A DNA stretch of 64,000 nucleotides from Pseudopedobacter beijingensis (GCF_042678145.1 NZ_JBHUDG010000051.1:1-64000), one strand, 5' to 3'. Shown: positions 26,209 through 34,535, counted from the stretch's first letter. Notes: generated from the letters alone by a model not told the origin. Made by a program: numbers and translations.

Positions 26209-27057
26209 CTAACTGTACTGATAATCGTGATACTCAACCAAACCACTTAGTGGATTTCTTACAATATTGCCTACCGGCATATTAAATTCTTGTGCAACTT
26301 CCTTTAAATATGGAAGATAATTATGTGCTACGGATCCTATACAATTCAATGAATACTGACTGAAATCCGGATAATAAGATATAATATTTGTAAAGAAGTC
26401 TCTAAATGACTTTCTGACTACTTCTTGCACAAAAGGATGATCTATATTTTCACCTACAAACTGACTAAAAGTTGCGCTGAATCTGTTAGGTAGTGGTTGT
26501 GTGTAAATTTTATTGATGATCTCATCTGGAGTAAGCTGATAAATATTTATAAACTTCTGTCTTAAATCTTCTGGTAAGTAACCTCTGTTATAAGCTATTA
26601 AGATACTTTTCCCTAAATATGCCCCACTTCCTTCATCTCCTAATATAAAACCCAATGAATCTACCTGATGGGTTATTTTTTCACCATCATAAATGCAGCT
26701 ATTAGTACCTGTTCCTAAAATGGCTACAAAACCTTTGTTTTTCCCTAGAACAGAACGGGCTGCAGCTAATAAATCAGACTCTACCTGTATAATACGAGCT
26801 TCTTTAAAAACGTTTTTTAATGCTTCGGCAACAATTGGGCTTTTGTCTGCACTACACCCTGCACCATAAAAATAAATTTCTGATACTTCTGATGCGTTTA
26901 CTTCTTGAGGAAGATTACCAGCTATCGAATTAGTAATATAATCAACACCTACATAATACGGATTATAACCTTCTGTATTAAAGTTAAAAACTTCTTTTTC
27001 TCTATTTACTAAACTCCAGCTAGTCTTAGTGGATCCGCTATCAGCAATTAATATCAT
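26209..27057 (-). CDS. N-acetylglucosamine kinase, BadF/BcrA ATPase family
   Basis: A 282-residue sugar kinase of the BadF/BadG/BcrA/BcrD ATPase family, the group that includes eukaryotic-type GlcNAc kinase. It would phosphorylate GlcNAc in the cytosol to GlcNAc-6-phosphate. The phosphate-binding loop 'DSGSTKTSW' (residues 6-14) is at the N-terminus, followed by 'GTGTNSCIYDG' and 'GDEGSGAYLG' for the second phosphate and sugar regions. There is no signal or membrane segment. It is divergent from the ROK regulator gene and near the GlcNAc-6-phosphate-processing enzyme and the permease, which makes GlcNAc the best substrate guess; glucosamine or muramic acid derivatives are alternatives. Confidence 0.88.
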   Translation of the reverse strand: MILIADSGSTKTSWSLVNREKEVFNFNTEGYNPYYVGVDYITNSIAGNLPQEVNASEVSEIYFYGAGCSADKSPIVAEALKNVFKEARIIQVESDLLAAARSVLGKNKGFVAILGTGTNSCIYDGEKITHQVDSLGFILGDEGSGAYLGKSILIAYNRGYLPEDLRQKFINIYQLTPDEIINKIYTQPLPNRFSATFSQFVGENIDHPFVQEVVRKSFRDFFTNIISYYPDFSQYSLNCIGSVAHNYLPYLKEVAQEFNMPVGNIVRNPLSGLVEYHDYQYS

Positions 27058-27100
27058 CTTTTAAATTTAGGATCAGTTAAACAGTAGTAATAACAAGTCA

Positions 27101-27108
27101 AATATATC
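27101..27108 (-). promoter_or_regulatory. -7 element of the GlcNAc kinase promoter
   Basis: On the minus strand the sequence reads TATATTTG, an exact TAnnTTTG match, 43 bp upstream of the kinase ATG. No clear -33 TTG is found at the normal distance. Confidence 0.5.
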
Positions 27109-27160
27109 ATTACTATCTCAAATTTAAAAAAAGAATTGTAAACTTTAAAAAAAAATTAAA

Positions 27161-27170
27161 AAGATTATTT
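27161..27170. promoter_or_regulatory. Shared AAGATTATTT motif, copy 1 (candidate operator)
   Basis: The ten bases AAGATTATTT, in an AATTAAA-type context, lie between the divergent kinase and ROK-regulator promoters. The same ten bases recur at 29846-29855 in the other divergent GlcNAc control region. It could be the ROK regulator's site, but in such AT-rich DNA a chance match is possible. Confidence 0.3.
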
Positions 27171-27246
27171 TAGTTATTGTTTTTACAACTTTTATATAAT
27201 AGGCTGTTTTTTAATATTCTTTCCGTAATAAATACAATATCATTGC

Positions 27247-27254
27247 TATTTTTG
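27247..27254 (+). promoter_or_regulatory. -7 element of the ROK regulator promoter
   Basis: TATTTTTG fits the TAnnTTTG consensus and lies 32 bp before the ATG of the ROK gene. It gives a short leader and pairs with the divergent promoter of the kinase. Confidence 0.5.
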
Positions 27255-27286
27255 TCCATTAATTTAATCAAACAGCAAAACTGAGC

Positions 27287-28480
27287 ATGTTCAATACGTC
27301 AAAAAAAAATGCTAGGCTTTATTTCGATATCATCCAACAACTCTACTACAACCAAAAGTTGTCTTGTGTTGAACTCAGTACACTTATAAATAAGAGTATT
27401 CCTTTAGTTACAAAATCCATCAATTACCTTATAGAACAAGGTTATGTTGAAGAAAGTGGATATGCTCCTTCCAGTGGAGGTCGTCGTCCGTTAGTTTACA
27501 GCCTTGTAAAAAACAAACTATATATACTTACAGTTGCGGTAGACCAACTTAATACAAGAATAGCTATTGTTAACCTTGAAAACGAATATGTACATCCTAT
27601 AGCTGTTTCGTCGTTAAAACTGAAAGACAATCCAACTTCATTAGCTACTTTGGCTAATCTTATACAGGAATATATAGATAATTCGGGTATTGATAAGCAA
27701 AAAATCATAGGCATTGGAATAGGTATGCCGGGTTTCGTAAATACAGTAACCGGTGTAAACTATACCTATCTTAGTGAAAAAGAGCAAAACATTCCAAAAT
27801 ATATAAGTAAAAAAACGGGATTACCTGTATTTATAGATAACGACTCTAGTGTAATTGCTCTGTCCGAACTTAAATTTGGTTTGGCAAAACCTATAAAAGA
27901 TATACTGGTTATTAATTTCAGCTGGGGAATTGGACTCGGGCTAATCATAAATGGTCAAATTTACAGAGGCAACAATGGTTTTGCAGGTGAGTTTAGCCAT
28001 TTATCCGTTTCAGAAGAAGGTCCTTTGTGTACTTGTGGCAAACAAGGTTGCCTGGAGGCCGAAGCTTCTTTATTAGCTATTGCAGATAACGCCATTAGTG
28101 GCCTACAACAAGGCAAAAAAAGTAGTCTCGTTTATAATCCCGAAATTTCAAAAATGACTTTCAGTGAAGAGATTATGTCCGCGGCATTAAAAGGTGATAA
28201 ATTTGCCATCGAACTACTTTCAGAGGCTGCCTTTAAAGTCGGTAAAGGTATATCTATACTTATTCATATTTTAAATCCAAAAGCGATTGTGATAAGCGGT
28301 AAAGCGGTAAAAGTGGGGAAATTACTAATTCCATCTATCCAACAAGCTATGAATCAAAATTGTATTTCAAGGCTGTCGGCAGATACAGATATCCTGATTT
28401 CGGAATTAGGTTTTGATTCTGAACTTATTGGCGCAGCTATATTGGTAATGGAAAGCTATAATGCAGCTTCTAAAAAATAA
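27287..28480 (+). CDS. ROK-family transcriptional regulator (NagC-like)
   Basis: A 397-residue ROK protein with an N-terminal winged helix-turn-helix (about 10-75: 'CVELSTLINKSIPLVTKSIN' and the wing 'SSGGRRP') followed by a ROK sugar-kinase-like domain (about 80-395). The zinc motif 'CTCGKQGCLE' and a 'GIGIGMPG' loop are present. ROK regulators of this size (NagC, Mlc, XylR) sense a sugar or sugar phosphate and repress catabolic genes. The setting between GlcNAc kinase and NagB points to GlcNAc or GlcNAc-6-phosphate as the effector. It is divergent from the kinase gene, so a site in the 229-bp interval could control both. No adjacent gene follows it in the same direction. Confidence 0.93.
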   Translation: MFNTSKKNARLYFDIIQQLYYNQKLSCVELSTLINKSIPLVTKSINYLIEQGYVEESGYAPSSGGRRPLVYSLVKNKLYILTVAVDQLNTRIAIVNLENEYVHPIAVSSLKLKDNPTSLATLANLIQEYIDNSGIDKQKIIGIGIGMPGFVNTVTGVNYTYLSEKEQNIPKYISKKTGLPVFIDNDSSVIALSELKFGLAKPIKDILVINFSWGIGLGLIINGQIYRGNNGFAGEFSHLSVSEEGPLCTCGKQGCLEAEASLLAIADNAISGLQQGKKSSLVYNPEISKMTFSEEIMSAALKGDKFAIELLSEAAFKVGKGISILIHILNPKAIVISGKAVKVGKLLIPSIQQAMNQNCISRLSADTDILISELGFDSELIGAAILVMESYNAASKK

Positions 28481-28496
28481 ATACAACACTATATAG

Positions 28497-28633
28497 AAAA
28501 GGGACTGTATCAAAAATAAAAACGTTGTCATTTCGATAAGCACAGTGAAGAAAAATCTCTTTTCTAAGTACTTCTGAAAGAGAGCCCTCAACTGCGTTCA
28601 GGATGACAAGGTTCTTTTGACACACCCCCTTTT
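28497..28633. repeat. MITE-like hairpin element B
   Basis: A 137-bp non-coding element bounded by 19-base inverted arms (28497-28515 and 28615-28633, three mismatches), with left end AAAAGGGACTGTATCAAAA. Inside, TTGTCAT pairs with ATGACAA and TCTCTTT with AAAGAGA, so nearly the whole element can fold on itself. The ends resemble those of Bacteroidota insertion sequences (GGGACTGTxTCAAAA). No clear target duplication is visible. It sits between the convergent ROK and DUF5009 genes and may also act as a bidirectional terminator. Confidence 0.65.
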
Positions 28634-28656
28634 TGTTATACGAACACAATAGCTGA

Positions 28657-29796
28657 TTATACTTTTATATAGATCTTTTTCTTATCTAACACTACTCCTA
28701 CCAACCATAATATTAGCATATAAGAAATAGCGTAAAACAATGAAGCATTCATTGGCTCAAACATTTTCATAAAAAAGCCATTAAAAACACCTGAATGGAT
28801 ATTTTCTCCATTGATATAAATCAGATGAAAAAGCCTTACCAACATGCCAGACAATGCGTAAATAAATAATGGGTTTTTACCAAATACTTCAAAGAAGTAA
28901 GTCCACTTTTTCAATTGCCATACTTCTATTAACAACATCAATACTGCTATCAGTATAAAATCCCACCCAACAGTATACAATACAAAAGAGCTTGTCCAAA
29001 TGGGTTTATTAATTGGGAAAACGGTATCCAAAACCAAACCTAAAATCAACAAACCAGCACCAATACCTACTAGCTTTTGAACAGTTTTAACATTGTTTCC
29101 GTTCTTCTGGATAAAAACTCCGGTAAAATAGCCTAATATTACATTTATAGTTGCCGGAAAAGTACTTAATAGTCCTTCGGGGTCAAATGGAATACCAAAT
29201 CCTTTGTATAGATTTCTGGCATTCAGAATCAACGCATCTAATTTACCAGAAGCATTCCCCTCTAAAGAATACGGATCTGCACCTGTACCAAAAGCATGCA
29301 TAATACCCCAATAACCTAATAATATTACTCCGCTTATACCTAAAACTGTTTTAGGTTTAAAATAAAATACCAGTAAACTAGCCATCATATAACAAACGGC
29401 TATACGTTGTAATACACCCCAAATTCTAATATCCATGATATTTTTAAATACCAGCACATCATTTTCCCATTTCACAAACGGAAAAATATTAAGGAATAAA
29501 CCTATGAGGAATATTTTAAGGGTACGACTAAAAACTTTTTTCAAAAACTCCTGTTGGCTTCCTTGTTTAAGCTTAGTCATCCCAAAGCTCATAGCATTTC
29601 CTACAACAAATAAAAAGGTAGGAAAAACGAGATCTGTAACTGTAAATCCATGCCATGCAGCATGCTTTAATGGTGGGTAAACATAACTCCAACTACCTGG
29701 AGTATTGACTACAATCATTAAGGCTACGGTAAGTCCCCGGAGTACATCCAAAGAAAGATACCGTGTTTTTGAGGTTAAGGTAGTATTTGCTGTCAT
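28657..29796 (-). CDS. DUF5009/HGSNAT-like (NagX-like) membrane protein
   Basis: A 379-residue polytopic inner-membrane protein of the DUF5009/heparan-alpha-glucosaminide acetyltransferase-like family (COG4299), with roughly ten hydrophobic segments. 'RYLSLDVLRGLTVALMIVVN', then 'HGFTVTDLVFPTFLFVVGNA', are the family's N-terminal marks. Proteins of this group next to GlcNAc genes have been called NagX, but their activity is not settled. It is divergent from the NagB-LmbE gene and shares its control region. Compared with the family member at 10.6-11.8 kb it is clearly homologous but diverged. Roles could include acyl transfer to hexosamine on the outer side of the membrane, or transport. Confidence 0.88.
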   Translation of the reverse strand: MTANTTLTSKTRYLSLDVLRGLTVALMIVVNTPGSWSYVYPPLKHAAWHGFTVTDLVFPTFLFVVGNAMSFGMTKLKQGSQQEFLKKVFSRTLKIFLIGLFLNIFPFVKWENDVLVFKNIMDIRIWGVLQRIAVCYMMASLLVFYFKPKTVLGISGVILLGYWGIMHAFGTGADPYSLEGNASGKLDALILNARNLYKGFGIPFDPEGLLSTFPATINVILGYFTGVFIQKNGNNVKTVQKLVGIGAGLLILGLVLDTVFPINKPIWTSSFVLYTVGWDFILIAVLMLLIEVWQLKKWTYFFEVFGKNPLFIYALSGMLVRLFHLIYINGENIHSGVFNGFFMKMFEPMNASLFYAISYMLILWLVGVVLDKKKIYIKV

Positions 29797-29845
29797 ATTT
29801 AGAGTTTATAAGTTTTCAAGACTTAAACTTAATAATTTTTTTAAT

Positions 29846-29855
29846 AAGATTATTT
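29846..29855. promoter_or_regulatory. Shared AAGATTATTT motif, copy 2
   Basis: Second copy of the ten-base sequence found between the kinase and ROK genes, here about 50 bp upstream of the DUF5009 start and 170 bp upstream of NagB-LmbE. Two copies in the two control regions of one pathway are suggestive only. Confidence 0.3.
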
Positions 29856-29952
29856 GTTATGTTTAATTTTTTAGTAAGTTTGGTTATAAATTGTATCCGA
29901 AAGCATAAATCTACAATAATAGATTGACAAAATGTTAGAAATATTATTGCAC

Positions 29953-29966
29953 TGTGTTCGGACACA
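29953..29966. promoter_or_regulatory. Palindrome TGTGT-tcgg-ACACA at the NagB promoter
   Basis: A perfect 5-base inverted repeat with a 4-base centre ends 14 bp before the -7 element of the NagB-LmbE promoter, where the -33 region should be. A dimeric repressor bound here would block transcription. I find no second copy in the other GlcNAc control region, so its regulator is unknown. Confidence 0.35.
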
Positions 29967-29980
29967 TAGATAATTTCTCT

Positions 29981-29988
29981 TATATTTG
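29981..29988 (+). promoter_or_regulatory. -7 element of the NagB-LmbE/permease promoter
   Basis: TATATTTG matches TAnnTTTG exactly and lies 37 bp before the ATG. The likely -33 region (around 29958-29964) falls in the palindrome described at 29953-29966. Confidence 0.6.
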
Positions 29989-30025
29989 TTTAAGATAAAA
30001 TATAAATAACTTGTTAGGTAAAAAT

Positions 30026-31963
30026 ATGGTATCCTTTAAAACCACTCGGTTAAATCTTCTTGAAGAAACAAGATTTGAAAAAGTTGCGGTGAGCGTTTAC
30101 GACGATCAGTTTATAGCTTCTAAAGCCGTTGCAGCTCGTATCGCTGAAATCATCAGAAACAAACAAAAAAGTGGAGAAACAACGGTGTTGGGTCTTGCTA
30201 CAGGTGCTACTCCTGTAAATGTTTACAAAGAATTAATCCGCTTACACAAAGAAGAGGGGCTTTCTTTTAAAGATGTGGTGACCTTCAACCTGGATGAGTA
30301 CTATCCAATGAAGCCTGATGCTGAACAAAGCTACGTGACTTTCATGAACGAGAAACTGTTCAACCATATCGATATAGATCCTAAAAACATCAATATCCCT
30401 GACGGAACTTTGAAAGAGGAAGATGTTGCTAAGTATTGTATGGAATACGAGGCTAAAATAAACTCTTTGGGTGGTTTGGATTTTCAGATTTTAGGTATTG
30501 GTAGAACGGGCCACATCGGTTTTAACGAACCCGGATCTGCACCTAACTCTGGTACACGTATGGTTACTTTAAACGACCTTACCAGAAGAGATGCATCTAA
30601 AGATTTTGGAGGTAAAGAAAATGTACCTACCAAAGCTATTACAATGGGTGTTGGCTCTATTTTTAAAGCCAAAGAAATTGTATTGATGGCTTGGAACGAG
30701 AAAAAAGCAAGTATTGTTAAGAAAGCTGTAGAAGGTGAAATTTCTTCAGATGTTCCAGCAACATATCTTCAATTATCAAACAATGTTGAGTTTGTATTGG
30801 ACAAAGAAGCTGCTTCATTATTAACTCGTTTTGATACACCTTGGTTAGTTCAAGATTGCGACTGGACTCCGCAAATGATTAAAAAAGCGGTAGTATGGTT
30901 AGCTAAAGAGGTAAAAAAACCTATCTTAAAACTTACAGAAGAAGATTACAACAATAATGGTATGGCGCAACTGGCTACCGAAAAAGGTCCGGTTTACAAT
31001 ATCAATATTGATATTTTCAATAAAATACAACACACTATTACCGGGTGGCCGGGTGGTAAACCCAATGCTGATGATTCTCAAAGACCAGAAAGAGCTAATC
31101 CGGCAAAGAAAAACGTGATTGTCTTCTCTCCTCACCCAGATGATGATGTTATCTCTATGGGAGGTACTTTTATTCGTTTAGCAGATCAGGGACATAACGT
31201 ACATGTTGCCTACCAAACTTCTGGTAATACTGCAGTATGGGACGAAGAGGTGTTGAGGTTTATGGAATTTGCTTCTGATTATGCCAAAGCTTTAGGTTTA
31301 GATGCATCTAAATTTGAAAATTTATACCACGATGCTAGAAATATCTTCAGTACAAAAAAACCTAATCAGGTAGATATTGAAGAAGTAAGAACTATTAAAG
31401 GCCTTATTCGTAAAGGAGAAGCTATTGCAGGAGCGCGTTTCGCAGGCTTACCTGATGAGAATATCCATTTCCAAAATTTACCATTCTACGATAGGACTAA
31501 ATTCTCAAAAAACGTATCTTTCGAGGATGATATCAAAGAAACCATGGAATTATTGCGTAAAGTAAAGCCGCATCAGGTTTTTGCTGCCGGTGATTTTGCT
31601 GATCCGCATGGTACCCACAAAGTTTGTTTTGATATTATTTATCAGGCTTTGAAAAGAATTAAAGCTGAAGGTGATGAGTGGATTAAAGATTGTTGGTTAT
31701 GGTTGTACAGAGGTGCATGGCATGAGTTTGAGATTCATGAAATAGAAATGGCTGTTCCTCTATCTCCACAAGAGGTAACCAGAAAACGTTTGGCTATCTT
31801 TAAACATCAATCGCAAAAAGATCTTCCTGTATTCCCGGGGGACGATGCAAGGGAATTCTGGGTAAGAGCAGAAGAAAGAACTAGTGAAACGGCAAGAGCC
31901 TATGATGCTTTAGGGTTGGCAAACTACGAAGCTATCGAAGCTTTTATAAGATGGGATTTCTAA
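30026..31963 (+). CDS. nagB: NagB-LmbE fusion: GlcN-6-P deaminase plus PIG-L domain
   Basis: A 645-residue cytosolic fusion. Residues about 15-275 are a glucosamine-6-phosphate deaminase-like domain ('LGLATGATP', 'FNLDEYYPM' with Asp90, 'GHIGFNEPGS' with His163 and Glu168). Residues about 360-620 are a PIG-L/LmbE-type zinc deacetylase domain ('PHPDDD', His370-Asp372-Asp373, and 'DPHGTHK'). The two together could convert GlcNAc-6-phosphate to fructose-6-phosphate, and no separate NagA is seen here. The residue matching Asp141 of the E. coli NagB triad is Thr161 (sequence 'GRTGH'), as I recall from other bacteroidete fusions. ATG 30026 is preferred to an in-frame TTG at 30011. The permease gene follows after 39 bp. 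Confidence 0.93.
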   Translation: MVSFKTTRLNLLEETRFEKVAVSVYDDQFIASKAVAARIAEIIRNKQKSGETTVLGLATGATPVNVYKELIRLHKEEGLSFKDVVTFNLDEYYPMKPDAEQSYVTFMNEKLFNHIDIDPKNINIPDGTLKEEDVAKYCMEYEAKINSLGGLDFQILGIGRTGHIGFNEPGSAPNSGTRMVTLNDLTRRDASKDFGGKENVPTKAITMGVGSIFKAKEIVLMAWNEKKASIVKKAVEGEISSDVPATYLQLSNNVEFVLDKEAASLLTRFDTPWLVQDCDWTPQMIKKAVVWLAKEVKKPILKLTEEDYNNNGMAQLATEKGPVYNINIDIFNKIQHTITGWPGGKPNADDSQRPERANPAKKNVIVFSPHPDDDVISMGGTFIRLADQGHNVHVAYQTSGNTAVWDEEVLRFMEFASDYAKALGLDASKFENLYHDARNIFSTKKPNQVDIEEVRTIKGLIRKGEAIAGARFAGLPDENIHFQNLPFYDRTKFSKNVSFEDDIKETMELLRKVKPHQVFAAGDFADPHGTHKVCFDIIYQALKRIKAEGDEWIKDCWLWLYRGAWHEFEIHEIEMAVPLSPQEVTRKRLAIFKHQSQKDLPVFPGDDAREFWVRAEERTSETARAYDALGLANYEAIEAFIRWDF

Positions 31964-32002
31964 ATTAGAATAAAAGAATCTAAACTTAAACATAACCAAT
32001 TT

Positions 32003-33274
32003 ATGGAGAATAAAACTTCAAATCAATCAACTGTAGGGCCAATGATTATCATTGGGGCTCTCTTTTTTATCTTTGGTTTTGCAACCTGGTTAAACTCATT
32101 ACTAATTCCTTATTTAAGAATTGCATGTGAGCTTACAGAAGTACAATCCTATTTTGTAACTTTTGCCTTTTATATTGCTTATTTGGTTATGGCTCCGGTT
32201 TCTACCTGGGTTTTAAACAAATATGGCTTTAAAAAAGGGATGTCCATTTCTTTGGGCATAATGGCTATTGGTGCTTTATTGTTTATTCCTGCTGCATTAA
32301 CCAGAACCTATGTACTTTTCCTTTTAGGTTTATTTGTGATGGGTGGTGGTTTGGCAATTCTACAAACTGCATCTAATCCGTACATTACTATTATTGGCCC
32401 TGTAGAAACTGCTGCGCGTCGTATTAGTATTATGGGTATCTGTAACAAATTCGCAGGTGCTGCCGCCCCTATTATTCTGGGCATGTTTTTAAACCTGAGC
32501 GAAGCAGATAAAATAAAGCAACAAATGAGCTCTATGTCGCCAGATGAATATTCTGCGGCACTGGATAAAATTGCATTACAGGTTGTTAACCCATATATTG
32601 GAATTGTTGTAGTTTTACTCTTATTGTCTGTATGGATCTCCAGAGCTAACCTTCCCGAAGTACAGGGAGATGAAGAAGAAACTGCTGATCATCACAATGT
32701 GTCTGAAGACAAAAAAAGTGTATGGAATTTTCCTCATGTAATTTTAGGCTTTGTTACCTTATTTTTATATGTAGGTGTTGAGGTTATTGCAGGAGATACC
32801 ATTATTGCTTACGGCGTTTCTCAAGGTATTGCCCTTGATGATGCTAAGTTTTTCACCGGCTTAACCATGGTTGCCATGGTTGTAGGATACATTATTGGCA
32901 TTATTTCTATTCCTAATTATATACAACAACACAATGCATTAAAGCTATGTGCCATATTGGGAATCCTTTTCACTTTTGGTATCGTGTTTACTAATGGAAT
33001 GACATCTTTGTATTTCGTAGCACTTTTAGGCTTGGCAAACTCATTAATATGGCCGGCAATATGGCCTCTTGCTCTAAAAGGAGTAGGTAAATTTACAAGT
33101 GCTGCTTCAGGTCTATTGGTTATGGGTATTGCGGGTGGTGCGGTTATACCTTTGCTTTACGGCCAAATCGCACATCATACAAGTCCGCACATGGCCTACT
33201 GGATATGTTTACCTTGCTACCTGTTTATTTTATACTATGCAGGTCCGGGACATAAAATTGGATTAAAGAAATAA
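32003..33274 (+). CDS. nagP: FucP-family sugar:H+ symporter, probable NagP
   Basis: A 423-residue inner-membrane major-facilitator protein of the FucP/GlcNAc-permease subgroup, with 12 predicted spans and a central cytosolic loop (about 210-240, acidic and His-rich: 'DEEETADHHN'). 'GFATWLNSLLIPYL', 'GGGLAILQTASNPYI' and 'GICNKFAG' are the FucP-type blocks; the Asn-Pro pair lies in the sugar path. It would bring GlcNAc into the cytosol by proton symport. It is 39 bp downstream of NagB-LmbE and ends before a strong terminator, so the two form a bicistronic unit. The assignment to GlcNAc rests on this neighbour; FucP relatives also move fucose or glucose. Confidence 0.92.
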   Translation: MENKTSNQSTVGPMIIIGALFFIFGFATWLNSLLIPYLRIACELTEVQSYFVTFAFYIAYLVMAPVSTWVLNKYGFKKGMSISLGIMAIGALLFIPAALTRTYVLFLLGLFVMGGGLAILQTASNPYITIIGPVETAARRISIMGICNKFAGAAAPIILGMFLNLSEADKIKQQMSSMSPDEYSAALDKIALQVVNPYIGIVVVLLLLSVWISRANLPEVQGDEEETADHHNVSEDKKSVWNFPHVILGFVTLFLYVGVEVIAGDTIIAYGVSQGIALDDAKFFTGLTMVAMVVGYIIGIISIPNYIQQHNALKLCAILGILFTFGIVFTNGMTSLYFVALLGLANSLIWPAIWPLALKGVGKFTSAASGLLVMGIAGGAVIPLLYGQIAHHTSPHMAYWICLPCYLFILYYAGPGHKIGLKK

Positions 33275-33330
33275 TATTTTGGCACAGTATTGGTAGATAT
33301 ATAGATATCTTATCTATCTACGAAAAAGAA

Positions 33331-33365
33331 ATAGAGCCCTTAAAATTTTAAGGGCTCTATTTTTT
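33331..33365 (+). terminator. Strong intrinsic terminator after the permease gene
   Basis: A perfect 30-base palindrome (15-base arms beginning ATAGAGCCCTT) is followed directly by five T residues, 57 bp downstream of the permease stop. It ends the NagB-LmbE/permease transcript and insulates the following gene. Confidence 0.85.
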
Positions 33366-33395
33366 ATGCATAGCTGCAAATAAGCCATAATCTAC

Positions 33396-33403
33396 TAATT
33401 TTG
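33396..33403 (+). promoter_or_regulatory. -7 element for the pentapeptide-repeat gene
   Basis: TAATTTTG fits TAnnTTTG, 23 bp before the ATG and just after the terminator. No -33 element is obvious. Confidence 0.45.
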
Positions 33404-33426
33404 TCTATATTTATTTTTTAATTAGA

Positions 33427-34008
33427 ATGGCTGCAAAACAATACATAGAAGACAAAACAATAGACAATAATAATTTTGACACCAGGCTATTTATTAATGA
33501 ATGTCAATTTGAAAACTGTACATTTTTAGCTTGCGATTTTTCATCTGTAAACATTTCAAATGCTACATTTTTAGATTGTCATTTTAAAGATTGTAACCTT
33601 AGTCTTTGCAAAACAAGAGATACCGCTTTCAGAAATATAAAATTTACTAACTGTAAAATATTGGGAGTACGTTTTGATGAATGTAACCTATTTGCACTGG
33701 AAGTTGGTTTTGAACATTGTATTTTAAATGACTCCTCTTTTTTTCAGTTGAAACTAAAAAAGACAGAATTTAAAAATTGCCAGTTAAAAGGTGTAGATTT
33801 TGTTCAATCAGATCTTACTTCTTCCCTATTCTTAAATTGTGATTTAGATTCGGCTGTATTTGATAATACCATCTTAGAAAAAGCGGATTTAAGCTCATCT
33901 ATCAATTATGCTATCGACCCGGATAAAAATAGTATTAAACAAGCTAAGTTTTCATTACATGGCTTGCCTGGGTTACTTCATAAGTATCAAATAAAAATTG
34001 TACAATAA
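33427..34008 (+). CDS. Pentapeptide-repeat protein
   Basis: A 193-residue protein built almost entirely of pentapeptide repeats (A(D/N)LxX pattern), visible as a five-residue periodicity of Phe/Leu and Cys/Asn such as 'FENCTFLACDFS' and 'FKDCNLSLC', forming a right-handed beta-helix. It is unusually rich in Cys at the repeat centre positions. Some relatives (Qnr, MfpA) mimic DNA and protect gyrase, but most have no known role, and nothing here points to quinolone resistance. It has no signal peptide. A membrane-protein gene follows 2 bp after its stop, so the two are translated from one message. Confidence 0.9.
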   Translation: MAAKQYIEDKTIDNNNFDTRLFINECQFENCTFLACDFSSVNISNATFLDCHFKDCNLSLCKTRDTAFRNIKFTNCKILGVRFDECNLFALEVGFEHCILNDSSFFQLKLKKTEFKNCQLKGVDFVQSDLTSSLFLNCDLDSAVFDNTILEKADLSSSINYAIDPDKNSIKQAKFSLHGLPGLLHKYQIKIVQ

Positions 34009-34010
34009 GG

Positions 34011-34535
34011 ATGAAAAAGATAGACCAGCCTAAAATAATAATAGCTAGAAATGGTAAAGACAAAGTTATTGGACTATTATGTCTGCTATTAGTATTATTT
34101 ATGTGGATCATCATCTTAGTCAATTTAAAGACCATTCCTGATAACGTACCTGTTCATTATAATTATCAAGGGAAAGCAGATTTATACAGTTCAAAAAATG
34201 CTGTATTTTTAATTCCTGTCTTAGGTACCCTATTGTATGTTGGGATTTCTATATTAAACCATTTTCCTCACAAATTCAACTACCCCGTAAAAATAACTAA
34301 GGAAAATGCAAAAACACAATACACTATAGCTGTTCGTATGCTTAGTTATGTTAAACTCATATTATTGACTCTTTTCGCTGTTATAGCTTATAAAACGACC
34401 TTACTGACCACAGAAAGTGGGCATCAAACTGACAGTATCGGTAGATGGTTTCTTCCCGTTGTATTGTTAATTTTAGCTTTTGTAGTAGGTATATTTGTGA
34501 TGAAATCTAAGAAAATCCTGTCTGCAAACAACTAA
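34011..34535 (+). CDS. DUF1648 membrane protein
   Basis: A 174-residue inner-membrane protein with four hydrophobic segments (about 23-43, 66-84, 106-126 and 145-165). The segment 'TIPDNVPVHYNYQGKADLY' between the first two spans is the DUF1648 signature, seen also in SdpI-type immunity proteins, although the SdpI part is not evident here. Function unknown. It starts 2 bp after the pentapeptide-repeat gene and its stop codon directly abuts the stop of the convergent corA gene, leaving no intergenic base. Confidence 0.85.
   Translation: MKKIDQPKIIIARNGKDKVIGLLCLLLVLFMWIIILVNLKTIPDNVPVHYNYQGKADLYSSKNAVFLIPVLGTLLYVGISILNHFPHKFNYPVKITKENAKTQYTIAVRMLSYVKLILLTLFAVIAYKTTLLTTESGHQTDSIGRWFLPVVLLILAFVVGIFVMKSKKILSANN

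Noticed and set aside
34011..34535. SdpI-type immunity protein
   Set aside because: A DUF1648 signature is present, but the C-terminal SdpI region is not evident and no toxin partner is nearby.
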